Of a DNA stretch of 64,000 nt, positions 42,678 through 50,338 are shown piece by piece (within the stretch, counting starts at the first letter, position 1; each line of letters opens with the position of its first letter). The DNA lies in assembly GCF_029051645.1 (NCBI RefSeq), contig NZ_JAACFS010000011.1, forward strand, positions 1 through 64,000, read 5' to 3'. The position numbers were made by a program, and so were the translations under genes. Under the pieces are notes generated by a model that worked only from the letters and a program-made list of their open reading frames with translations, ran no database searches and was not told the DNA's origin. The DNA comes from Bradyrhizobium sp. CSA112 (GTDB lineage: Bacteria > Pseudomonadota > Alphaproteobacteria > Rhizobiales > Xanthobacteraceae).

Positions 42678-44342
42678 TCAGCGACCAAATCGCTTCCGCA
42701 GCAGCTCTCTCAGAATCCGCCGCTTGATGTTCTTGTTGGTCAGGGAAGCGCCGTGCCACCACCAGCCGTCGCGCTTCATCTTTTCGGTCGCCGCAACGAA
42801 ACGGTCGGCGACTTCGCTGAAATCGGCGTCGGTGTAGTTCAGGCTGAAGATCAGCCGTCCCGTTCCGACCCAGCTCAGCGCCAGCCCCTCGGCGCGCAGA
42901 TAGTATTGAAGCATCCAGTTGTAGCGGGACGGCTCGGTGTATTGCACCATCCAGATCGAGGAGAGATTGCTGACGCGGACGGGCAGGTCGTCTGCCGCCA
43001 GCCGTGCGTTCAGCGCCTCGGCGCGGCCGTTCCAGGTCTCGTCGAGCCCCTGATAGACGGCGTTGAAATTGGGGCTGGCGAGGCGGCTGAGGAATTCGTC
43101 CATCGCCGTCATCACGTAGGGGTGCGAATTGAAGGTGCCGCGGGCGAAGCAGACATCCGCGGGGCGATCGTCGCGGAAGCGGCGCATCAGATCCTTGCGG
43201 CCGCAGACCACGCCGACCGGAAGACCGCCGGCAAGGCTCTTGCCGTAAGTCACCATGTCGGCGCGGATGCCGAAATATTCCTGCGCGCCGCCGGCGGCGA
43301 GGCGGAAGCCGACAAAGACTTCGTCGAAGATCAGTACGATGCCGCGCGCGGTGCAGACCTCGCGCAGTTTCGTCAGCCACTCGGTGTAAGCAGCGCGATC
43401 GAAGTTTGCCTTTCGCGAACTGTCGACGAGCGCGGAATCGCCGGGCGCGTTGGCATTCGGATGCAGTGCCTGCAAGGGATTAACCAGCACGCAGGCGATG
43501 TCCTTGCGCGTGCGCAGCACATGCAGGGTGCGGTCCGACATGTCGGCGAGCGTATAGGTCTCGTGCGGCGACACCGGGTTGCCGACGCCGGGCTGCACGT
43601 CGCCCCACCAGCCGTGATAGGCGCCGGCGAAACGAACCAGGTGCGAACGCTTGGTATGATAGCGCGCCAGCCGCACCGCCTGCATGACGGCTTCGGTGCC
43701 GGACATGTGGAACGAGACTTCGTCGAGCCCCGAAATCTCGCACAGCCGCCGTACATTCTCGGTGATGACGGGATGATAGGGGCCGAGCACGGGGCCGAGC
43801 GCATGGGCGCGCTTTTCGGCTTCCGTGATGCACTCCTTGTAGAAGTCGTTGCCGAAAATGTTGACGCCGTAGGAGCCGGTCAGGTCGTAGAACACATTGC
43901 CGTCGACGTCGGTGACAGTGACGCCGGCCGAGGATTCCATGAAGGCGCCGGTGCCGAGATTTTCGCGAACCAGCCGGCTGTACTGGAATGGCACCCGGTA
44001 GGTTTCGGTGAACTGCAGGTCAGAGATGTGCGTCGCGGCGTCGGCCGTCATCTGCCGGCCCTTGGCATAGCGCTCTTCATAGAGGCGGGCGAGCCGGAAG
44101 AAACCGTCCTGCCGCTGCATGGCGACGTCGCCGGGCGCGCCGTCGGAACAGAAGAAGTTGTCGATATCGAATTCGTAATGCGGTACCAGCCGCGCGACCA
44201 TCTTGGACATTTTGGAATGTCCGGTCAGCGAGCGGTGCTTGGCGCGCGACAGCGCCAGTCGCGCCTGCAATTTGGGGAAGACTGCCGCGGCGCCAGCGAC
44301 CGCAGCGGCGGACAGGGAAAGAATCGGAAGGGACGAATCCAT
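42678..44342 (-). CDS. Class III PLP-dependent aminotransferase
   Basis: A protein of about 554 residues of aminotransferase class III (glutamate-1-semialdehyde aminomutase-like fold). PLP-binding features: LVRFAGAYHGWWGD, LIFDEVFVGFRLAAGG with the cofactor aspartate, and VTYGKSLAGGLPVGVVCG with the Schiff-base Lys. The N-terminus has a hydrophobic stretch (about 5-22) and AKHRSLTGHSKMSK, a block I recall in related aminomutase-like proteins, which supports a start before it. ATG 44342 overlaps, on the opposite strand, the start codon of the decarboxylase gene (44341). Substrate unknown; a link to lipid amino headgroups is suggested only by the neighbour. Confidence 0.85.
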   Translation of the reverse strand: MDSSLPILSLSAAAVAGAAAVFPKLQARLALSRAKHRSLTGHSKMSKMVARLVPHYEFDIDNFFCSDGAPGDVAMQRQDGFFRLARLYEERYAKGRQMTADAATHISDLQFTETYRVPFQYSRLVRENLGTGAFMESSAGVTVTDVDGNVFYDLTGSYGVNIFGNDFYKECITEAEKRAHALGPVLGPYHPVITENVRRLCEISGLDEVSFHMSGTEAVMQAVRLARYHTKRSHLVRFAGAYHGWWGDVQPGVGNPVSPHETYTLADMSDRTLHVLRTRKDIACVLVNPLQALHPNANAPGDSALVDSSRKANFDRAAYTEWLTKLREVCTARGIVLIFDEVFVGFRLAAGGAQEYFGIRADMVTYGKSLAGGLPVGVVCGRKDLMRRFRDDRPADVCFARGTFNSHPYVMTAMDEFLSRLASPNFNAVYQGLDETWNGRAEALNARLAADDLPVRVSNLSSIWMVQYTEPSRYNWMLQYYLRAEGLALSWVGTGRLIFSLNYTDADFSEVADRFVAATEKMKRDGWWWHGASLTNKNIKRRILRELLRKRFGR

Positions 44343-45246
44343 GCCTGAAGCGCTAGCCAATCCTGCTGACAGATTGATGACAATACGGGGCCTGATCGCC
44401 CGTTTCACGCAGCAGGAGGATCTCAACTTCCTCCTGACCAATCGTATCCCACGGGCGGCGCTGACGCGCTTCATGGGCTGGTTCAGCAAGATCGAGAATC
44501 CTTTTGTGCGCGATTTCTCGATTTGGTGCTGGCGGCTGTTTTCCGATCTCGATCTGTCGGAAGCCAAGAAGACCGAATTCAAGAGCCTGCACGATTGCTT
44601 TACGCGCGAACTGCGCCCCGGGCTGCGGCCGGCGGATCCTGACCCCTGCGTCGTGGCCAGCCCTTCCGACGGCATCATCGGCGCGTTCGGCAGAATCGCG
44701 GATACCGAGCTGTTCCAGATCAAGGGTGCGCCTTACTCGCTGCTCGATCTGCTCGGCGATCCCGCGCTGGTGGAAAGCCATCGCAACGGCCGCTTCCTGA
44801 CGCTCAGGCTGACGTCGAGCATGTATCACCGCTTTCACGCGCCGTATGACGCCACGATCGAACGGGTCACGTTCATCCATGGCGACGTCTGGAACGTCAA
44901 TCCGATCGCGCTGAAGCGGGTCGAGCGGCTGTTCTGCAAGAACGAGCGGGCGGTGCTGCAGGCGCGGCTGCCATCGGGCGAGGCGCTGACGCTGGTGCCG
45001 GTCGCCGCCATCCTGGTCGCCAGCATCCGGCTGCATTTCCTCGATCTCACGCTCAATGCGCAGAGCAGGGGGCCGGCGGTGTTTCCGTGCGATGCGAAAG
45101 TCAGCAAAGGCGACGAGCTCGGCTGGTTCGAGCACGGCTCGACCATCATCGTGCTGGCGCCGGATCATTTCGAATTTGCCGGCCATGTCGCGGAAGGGGC
45201 GCGAATTCGCGCGGGCGAGCCGCTGTTGCGTAAGCCGCAGGTTTAG
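44341..45246 (+). CDS. psd: Phosphatidylserine decarboxylase (variant autocleavage motif)
   Basis: A 301-residue decarboxylase making phosphatidylethanolamine from phosphatidylserine, of the E. coli type I length. Conserved blocks: DCFTRELRPGLRP, SPSDGIIG with Asp110, SSMYHRFHAPYDATI with the catalytic His, HGDVWNVNPIAL, and near the C-terminus the pyruvoyl-forming Gly-Ser-Thr with Ser267. The motif reads HGST instead of the usual LGST. ATG 44341 has GGAAGGGA at a good distance. An in-frame upstream start at 44203 is rejected because it lies within the divergent gene and lacks a ribosome site. It is divergent from the aminotransferase with no intergenic space. Confidence 0.88.
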   Translation: MPEALANPADRLMTIRGLIARFTQQEDLNFLLTNRIPRAALTRFMGWFSKIENPFVRDFSIWCWRLFSDLDLSEAKKTEFKSLHDCFTRELRPGLRPADPDPCVVASPSDGIIGAFGRIADTELFQIKGAPYSLLDLLGDPALVESHRNGRFLTLRLTSSMYHRFHAPYDATIERVTFIHGDVWNVNPIALKRVERLFCKNERAVLQARLPSGEALTLVPVAAILVASIRLHFLDLTLNAQSRGPAVFPCDAKVSKGDELGWFEHGSTIIVLAPDHFEFAGHVAEGARIRAGEPLLRKPQV

Positions 45247-45324
45247 TCTCGATTCTCATCGCCCTTGTCTCTATAAGCTCGCGGTCGTTCTGCATTCGCA
45301 GTCACGAAAAACGCGGGAAGAGAG

Positions 45325-45840
45325 ATGGCGCGAACGCCGGTGCTGGCAGCTGGAGGCATTGTGCTGCGGCAGGCGGAGCCGCCGCTGGTCGCCGTGGTGC
45401 GCCTGCGCAAGCGCAACGAATGGGTCCTGCCCAAGGGTAAGCTCGACGACGGCGAAACGCCGCGCGCCGCGGCCGAGCGCGAGGTGATGGAAGAAACCGG
45501 GCACGATGTTTCCGTGCACGAATTTCTGGGGACGCTGGTCTATGACTCCCGCGGCGGCTCCAAGGTGGTGCATTACTGGCGCATGGAAGCCGGCCACAAG
45601 CCCACGCGCAAATTGATGCGCGACGTGAAGGCGGTGGACTGGCTGCCGCTTCGGGAAGCCGTCGAGCGGCTGTCGCGCGGCTATGAGCGCGCGTTTCTCG
45701 AACATGTCGGCCCGGTCGCGCTGGCCGCGGCGAACGGTGTTGCAGGCGTGCCGTTGCCGGAAGTGGCGCAGCCTGTGCTGCGAGAGCACAAGGCCGAGCA
45801 CGTGGGCTTTCTTCAAAATCTGCTTCGACTGTTTCGCTAG
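45325..45840 (+). CDS. Nudix hydrolase
   Basis: A 171-residue Nudix-fold hydrolase of nucleoside diphosphate-linked compounds. The Nudix box is exact: Gly38, Glu44, then R52-E53-V54-x-E56-E57-x-Gly59 (REVMEETG). WVLPKGKLDDGE before it and a tyrosine-tryptophan pair (HYWRM) after it place it near the diadenosine polyphosphate or (d)NTP-cleaving group of short Nudix enzymes; substrate not determined. It begins 78 bases after the decarboxylase stop with GGAAGAGAG upstream and may share its transcript. Confidence 0.92.
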   Translation: MARTPVLAAGGIVLRQAEPPLVAVVRLRKRNEWVLPKGKLDDGETPRAAAEREVMEETGHDVSVHEFLGTLVYDSRGGSKVVHYWRMEAGHKPTRKLMRDVKAVDWLPLREAVERLSRGYERAFLEHVGPVALAAANGVAGVPLPEVAQPVLREHKAEHVGFLQNLLRLFR

Positions 45841-45859
45841 CTCGTGTCGCGAGTTATCG

Positions 45860-46606
45860 TCAGCTCACACGCTTCCAGGTCTGGCCGCCGCAGAACATGC
45901 CGCCGAAGGCGCAGCCCTGGACCTTGAGCGTAGTGGTGCCCTTCAGCGCAATCGTCGAGTCGTAGTTGCGGCCGCTGCTCGGATCACGAATCCGGCCGGT
46001 CCACTTGCTGCCCTGCGGCTTCATGTTGATCAGAATCCGTTCGCCGGTGTTGACGGCATAGCCGCACAGATTGGCGCCGCATTCCTCGATGCGAACGTTG
46101 CCCTTGTTCTCTTCCGTCGCCCAGATGCCGATGGGCGAGTTCGGATCAGAGGCTGTGGCTGCGGCCACCGGAGCCGGCTGCGGCGCGGGCGCAGGCGCGG
46201 CGGCGACCGGCGCGGGCGGCGGAGGCGGAGCGGGCGGCGCAGCTTCGGTCCGTGCCGGCGTAGCGGCCGCGACGGTTGCTTGAGCGGGCGCGGGCGTAGT
46301 CGTGGCGGGAGCGGCGGGCTGCGGCGCGGTGGCCTGGGCCGGCGCTGGAGCGGGCGCCGCCGGTTTCGCCGGCGCATCCGCGACGACGTCATCGTCGTCC
46401 TTGCTCTTCGAGCCGAGGCCCTTGAGATCGATATTGCCGAGCGTGCCGTTATAGCCGGGCGCGGTGATCTTGATGCAGGAAATGGCGTTGCAGTTGCGCG
46501 GCGCCTCAACACGAACGCGCTCGCCATTGATCTGGAGGGTAATTCCGCCGGCATGCGCCGAGGTGGTGGCCATCAACAATGCGGCGAGGATGTAGAGCTT
46601 CTTCAT
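45860..46606 (-). CDS. Exported DUF2147 protein, Pro/Ala-rich linker
   Basis: A 248-residue periplasmic protein: signal peptide 1-19 (AHAG), an N-terminal small domain with paired cysteines (PRNCNAISCIKI), a long Pro/Ala linker (about 78-155), and a C-terminal DUF2147 domain: SPIGIWATEENKGNVRIEECG, NLCGYAVN, LINMKPQGSKWTGRI and a C-terminal WKRVS. DUF2147 proteins are small beta-barrel-like lipocalin-type periplasmic proteins of unknown function. It is a divergent paralogue of the gene at 46792, with the shared gap holding two palindromic regulator sites. AGACTCTC upstream is a weak ribosome site. Confidence 0.9.
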   Translation of the reverse strand: MKKLYILAALLMATTSAHAGGITLQINGERVRVEAPRNCNAISCIKITAPGYNGTLGNIDLKGLGSKSKDDDDVVADAPAKPAAPAPAPAQATAPQPAAPATTTPAPAQATVAAATPARTEAAPPAPPPPPAPVAAAPAPAPQPAPVAAATASDPNSPIGIWATEENKGNVRIEECGANLCGYAVNTGERILINMKPQGSKWTGRIRDPSSGRNYDSTIALKGTTTLKVQGCAFGGMFCGGQTWKRVS

Positions 46607-46680
46607 GAGAGTCTCCCGAGCGGCCTGTGAGCGTGGCGTTGAATCTGGGCAGACCCTATGCGCGGGCGCGGCGACCTTCC

Positions 46681-46737
46681 GTGATGCACATCACAAGGCG
46701 CCCGGAAGCGCCGGAGCGAATCGGTGATGCAAATCAC
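46681..46737. promoter_or_regulatory. Two CRP/FNR-type palindromes between DUF2147 paralogues
   Basis: GTGATGCACATCAC (46681-46694) and GTGATGCAAATCAC (46724-46737) both have the form GTGA-N6-TCAC, the CRP/FNR-family dimer pattern (TGAT half-sites). Their centres are 43 bases apart, close to four helical turns. They lie between the two divergent start codons. Confidence 0.6.
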
Positions 46738-46791
46738 ATCCGTGGAGGCTCCCCGCGGCTAGGCTTTCCGCATCACCTGCGGGAGGCTTCG

Positions 46792-47646
46792 ATGAAACGA
46801 TTTTGTTGTCTCGCCGTGCTGATAGCGCTGACGACTTCGGCCTATGCCGGCAGTTCGATTTCATTCCGCGTCGGCGGCCATCGGGTGCACATCGAATCCC
46901 CCAGGCATTGCCGTTCGGCCTCGTGCACCTCGGTGTCGATCTCCAGAAGCCTCGACTGGCGCCGCAAGCACGACCGCTATGACGACGATCGCGACGCGGG
47001 CGTGCCGGCGAAGCCGGCGCCATCAGCGCCACAGACGGTTTCGCCACCCGCACCGCCGGCAACCACGGCGCCGGCTAAAACCATCGTCACCGCTCCGCCG
47101 CCCGCCGTCTACACGCCGGCCGCATCGACAACCCGAATCGTCGCTGCGCCTCCAACGCCGCCGCCCGCTCCGCCATCGGCTCAACAAGTTTCGATTCCGG
47201 GGCCGCCGCCTCCGCCGGTCGCGAAACCGGTCGAGACCGCGCAGCCTGCGCCGCAGGTTGAACGCGTCTCGCATCAGGCCGAGGAAGGGCCGCCAGATTC
47301 TCCGATCGGTGATTGGCAGACCGAAGGCAAAGGGACGGTGCGGATCGCCAAGTGCGGCAATGCGCTGTGCGGCTATGTGCTCAATTCATCGTCGAACGAG
47401 AAGGGCGAGGCGATCCTGATCAACATGAAGCCGAAGAGGGAAAGGCAATGGACCGGCAGCATCTACAGTCAGGACAGCGGCGAGACGTATTACGGCACGA
47501 TGTCGATGAAGGGGCTCAACACGCTTCGCGTCGAAGCCTGCGCGCTCGGCCGCTTCTACTGCTCCGGCAACAACTGGAGCCGGATCACGCGCCGCGCCGA
47601 CAGCCTGGTTAGCTCACGGCCGGTGTCTGCCGAGCAGCGCTCGTAG
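46792..47646 (+). CDS. Exported DUF2147 protein, paralogue
   Basis: A 284-residue exported protein with the same design as its divergent neighbour: signal peptide 1-19 (AYAG), a cysteine-containing N-terminal piece (HIESPRHCRSASC), a long Pro-rich linker, and a C-terminal DUF2147 domain (SPIGDWQTEGKGTVRIAKCG, LCGYVLNSSS, LINMKPKRERQWTGSI, GLNTLRVEACALG). ATG 46792 has GGGAGGCTTC upstream; the longer in-frame start at 46627 would run through the regulatory palindromes. Duplication and inversion of one ancestor is likely. Function unknown. Confidence 0.88.
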   Translation: MKRFCCLAVLIALTTSAYAGSSISFRVGGHRVHIESPRHCRSASCTSVSISRSLDWRRKHDRYDDDRDAGVPAKPAPSAPQTVSPPAPPATTAPAKTIVTAPPPAVYTPAASTTRIVAAPPTPPPAPPSAQQVSIPGPPPPPVAKPVETAQPAPQVERVSHQAEEGPPDSPIGDWQTEGKGTVRIAKCGNALCGYVLNSSSNEKGEAILINMKPKRERQWTGSIYSQDSGETYYGTMSMKGLNTLRVEACALGRFYCSGNNWSRITRRADSLVSSRPVSAEQRS

Positions 47647-47652
47647 TGCCTC

Positions 47653-47743
47653 CATCGGTTCTGATTGAATCAGAACCGGGCTCCGGCCTTTTGTTTTGAC
47701 GCGTTTTACGCGAACCGGGCTCCACTTCGCTCGAAAACGCTTT
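47653..47743. repeat. Dispersed repeat with palindrome CGGTTCTGATT
   Basis: CGGTTCTGATTGAATCAGAACCG (its halves are CGGTTCTGATT and AATCAGAACCG) is followed by CGGCCTTTTGTTTTGACGC, GAACCGGGCTCC and TCGAAAACGC. I recall this string as a frequent rhizobial repeat near gene ends. It follows the DUF2147 stop by seven bases and may terminate its transcript. Confidence 0.65.
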
Positions 47744-47805
47744 GGCCAAGAAAACGCCCGGTGACGCGGCCACCGGGCGAGCAGGTCCATGTCAGGACGG
47801 GATGT

Positions 47806-47901
47806 CTAGAACACGCCGAGCACAATGGCGCCGACGAAAGCGATAGCAAGATACGCGGTTACAACACTAAGCCTGCTGACGAGAGGACTTACGAAATCCA
47901 T
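47806..47901 (-). CDS. Possible 31-residue small membrane protein
   Basis: A short open frame whose product begins MDFVSPLVSRLSVVTAY and ends IVLGVF: a polar/basic N-terminal third followed by one membrane helix of about 17-20 residues. Its ATG (47901) has GGGAGCTCTCCC just upstream, where GGGAG is a weak to moderate ribosome site. I noticed it because the codons read without interruption through an otherwise non-coding interval, 47744-48080. Small single-helix proteins of this type exist in Bradyrhizobium; their functions are unknown. Conservation is needed to accept it. Confidence 0.5.
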   Translation of the reverse strand: MDFVSPLVSRLSVVTAYLAIAFVGAIVLGVF

Positions 47902-48095
47902 TGGGAGAGCTCCCTGGGTTCACGTCGTGCCGGCACATAACACCCAAGGCTAGCAAGACGTTCCCGGCCTAAAAAGTCAGTGTTGCTGTCTATCCCTCTC
48001 TTTCCCACCGCGGGTGCAGCGCGGTAACATGGTAAAAAATTAGTTAAATCAACGCGTTGAAGAGTCCTTAAATAAATTGGTTGAACGTGCGGACG

Positions 48096-49367
48096 ATGAC
48101 GCGCGGAGTTCGTTTGTATCTCGTCGGCTCCTTCGTCCTCGTCTCGCTAGCGGGTTGTGGCCGCGGATTTTTTCAGTCCGCCGAGCGCGAACCGTGGCGT
48201 ACCGAGGCCGAACTCGCTTGTCTGAAGTCCGGCGCGGTCAAGGAGAGCGCGGAACTGGTCCGGATCGACCCGATCTCCGGCCCCGGCGTGTGCGGCGCGG
48301 AATACCCGCTGAAAGTGGCGGCGCTCGGCGAAAACATCACCAGCTTCGGTTTTGCCGACGAGAGCCTTCGGCCACCCGGCAATATCGGAGGCAATCAGCC
48401 GCGCTGGCCGATCGCGCGCGCGCCGGCGGCGGCTCCGCCCCAGGAAAATTATCAAGGGAGCTATTCGGGAAGCTATCCGGGAACCTATCAAGATCCCGCA
48501 CCCCGCCAGCCGAATTATGCCGCGCCGTCGAACGGCCCGATCTCGCTCTCTGCACCGGGCGTCGCACCGCAAGCGGAGGACATCGATCTGCCGCCCGAAG
48601 GCACCCCTGCATCGCGCAACGGCGGCTATATGGCGGCACCGTCCTATCCGCCGCGCGACCGTCACACGGCACCTTCTTCTGCGCCGTATCCGCGGCCGTC
48701 CTATTCGCCTTCGCCGGCGACGCCGCCGGCCGCGCCGCGGCTTGGGCCCGCGCAGGGCAATTCCGTCAGCGCCTTCGGGCAGGTCTCGATTAAGCCTGCG
48801 GCGACGCTGGCGTGCCCGATCGTCTCGGCGCTCGACCGCTGGCTCACCGATTCGGTGCAGCCGGCGGCGATGCGCTGGTTCGGCGTGCGCGTCGTGGAGA
48901 TCAAGCAGATCTCGGCGTATTCCTGCCGCGGCATGAACGGTAATTCGCACGCGCATATTTCCGAGCACGCGTTCGGCAACGCGCTCGACATCGCAGCCTT
49001 CACGCTCGCCGACGGCCGTCGCATCACGGTGAAGGGCGGCTGGCGCGGCATGCCGGAAGAGCAGGGCTTTCTGCGCGACGTGCAGGCGGCCGCCTGCCAG
49101 CAGTTCAACACCGTGCTGGCGCCGGGCTCCAACTCCCACCACGAGGATCACATTCACGTCGACCTGATGCGCCGCCCCTCCCGCCGCACCATCTGCCAGC
49201 CGGCTGCTGTGTCGGGCGATCAGGTCGCCGCGCGCGCCGGCCAGCGCAACCCTTACGCGTCACGCGATCCATATTCGACGGGATCGCTCGGAGCCAAGAA
49301 GTCGATCTCGCGCTGGTTCAGGGGCAACAGCAAGGTCAACGAGGAAGACGAGTTCGAGGATCATTAG
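48096..49367 (+). CDS. Extensin-like lipoprotein, LAS-peptidase fold
   Basis: A 423-residue protein with a lipoprotein signal (LVSLAGC, lipobox cysteine near residue 21), a long Pro/Ala/Ser-rich linker (about 95-235) and a C-terminal extensin-like domain. That domain has the metallopeptidase signatures of the LAS/M15 group: SEHAFGNALDIAAF (H-x6/7-D) and HHEDHIHVDL (H-x-H), plus cysteines likely in disulfides (YSCRG, ICQ). It probably binds or trims peptidoglycan while anchored to the outer membrane. I chose ATG 48096 because the signal peptide then has normal length; TTG 48081 and GTG 48087 are alternatives. The C-terminus is acidic. Confidence 0.87.
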   Translation: MTRGVRLYLVGSFVLVSLAGCGRGFFQSAEREPWRTEAELACLKSGAVKESAELVRIDPISGPGVCGAEYPLKVAALGENITSFGFADESLRPPGNIGGNQPRWPIARAPAAAPPQENYQGSYSGSYPGTYQDPAPRQPNYAAPSNGPISLSAPGVAPQAEDIDLPPEGTPASRNGGYMAAPSYPPRDRHTAPSSAPYPRPSYSPSPATPPAAPRLGPAQGNSVSAFGQVSIKPAATLACPIVSALDRWLTDSVQPAAMRWFGVRVVEIKQISAYSCRGMNGNSHAHISEHAFGNALDIAAFTLADGRRITVKGGWRGMPEEQGFLRDVQAAACQQFNTVLAPGSNSHHEDHIHVDLMRRPSRRTICQPAAVSGDQVAARAGQRNPYASRDPYSTGSLGAKKSISRWFRGNSKVNEEDEFEDH

Positions 49368-49382
49368 ATCCGCGGCTTCCGT

Positions 49383-49459
49383 GGATGGGTGGAGCGAAGC
49401 GATACCCATCAATCCCGTTCGCGAAGTGATGGGTTTCGCAAGGGCTCAACCCATCCTAC
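49383..49459. repeat. Short inverted repeat with GATGGGT arms
   Basis: GGATGGGTGGAGCGAAGCGA and its partner ATACCCATC at the left, GATGGGTTTCGC and AACCCATCCTAC at the right. Dispersed-repeat type; it separates the extensin gene from the next gene. The rest of 49368-49616 holds nothing I recognise. Confidence 0.65.
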
Positions 49460-49616
49460 AGGCTACAATCCACCAGACATGGAAAGTCCTGCCGCTATCG
49501 GCAAGACTTTCCGGCCTGCGGCCCCTTTCCGAGAAGAGGAGACCCGCCTTATCAATCATTTCCGCGTTGGCATGGTGATTGCTTCATCCTGAAATTGCCG
49601 AGGAAGGGGTGTATCC

Positions 49617-50300
49617 ATGATAACGAGTCTGGCCAATCCCAGGAGCTATTTGCGTCCCACACAATCGCACCCATCGAAGACGACATTGACAACGGCCGAT
49701 GCGCTGCCTGTGGCTGGAGCCGACGCAGCAACGGCAGCAGGTAATACGAAGCCCGGCATTCCGGCTTCGGCCGTTAAGAAACTCGACACCTCGGGACTGA
49801 AGACCATCTCGATCAAGGACGTCCCCGAGCTTCGCGACCGGATGGCGGCGATGTGGTTGGACATGCAAGCCGCAAAATCGGCCTTGGCCACGGATGTGCC
49901 GGACAATGCCCCGCAAAACACCTATGCGACCGTCAAGGTCAACGGCAAGGTCGTTGCGACACTCTATAACGGCGGCTCTGTGGCGATGACGAACGAAGCC
50001 GCAGGAAAGGTTGGAGATCTGCAAGATCCTCCCGGCCTGAATGGCGGGCCCGACTTGGCGCAATGGCGTGCGGAGCGTATCGCGAAGGCCGTGGGCGGCA
50101 CGGTCGAGAAGGCGCCCACCGCGATTGCGCAGTCCGAATGGAAGCCACGTCAGACGACCTCGACAAACTATAGCCGCGCGCAATTGGATGCGGCCTTCGA
50201 TGCAATGATGGCCGAACAACAAAAGGCGATCGGGCCGAGGTCAGCGGGCTATTCAGCCCAGCGCGAGTCCTCCGGCGGCCATGCAGACTTCAACGCCTGA
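49617..50300 (+). CDS. Hypothetical protein
   Basis: A 227-residue soluble protein with no signal peptide or membrane segment. The middle has KVNGKVVATLYNGGSVAMTN, preceded by LRDRMAAMWLDMQAAKS, and the tail is polar and low-complexity (RSAGYSAQRESSGG). I do not recognise a family. ATG 49617 has GGAAGGGGTG upstream, which supports translation. It lies between a repeat and the convergent molybdenum-hydroxylase operon; nothing in the context suggests a role. Confidence 0.65.
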   Translation: MITSLANPRSYLRPTQSHPSKTTLTTADALPVAGADAATAAGNTKPGIPASAVKKLDTSGLKTISIKDVPELRDRMAAMWLDMQAAKSALATDVPDNAPQNTYATVKVNGKVVATLYNGGSVAMTNEAAGKVGDLQDPPGLNGGPDLAQWRAERIAKAVGGTVEKAPTAIAQSEWKPRQTTSTNYSRAQLDAAFDAMMAEQQKAIGPRSAGYSAQRESSGGHADFNA

Positions 50301-50338
50301 GGCTTCTCCAATCCCGGCGGTAATGAGTCCACGCCCTA

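Noticed and set aside
42441..44348. 635-codon plus-strand frame across the aminotransferase
   Set aside because: Antisense of conserved PLP-enzyme motifs, and its first part lies in palindromic repeats.
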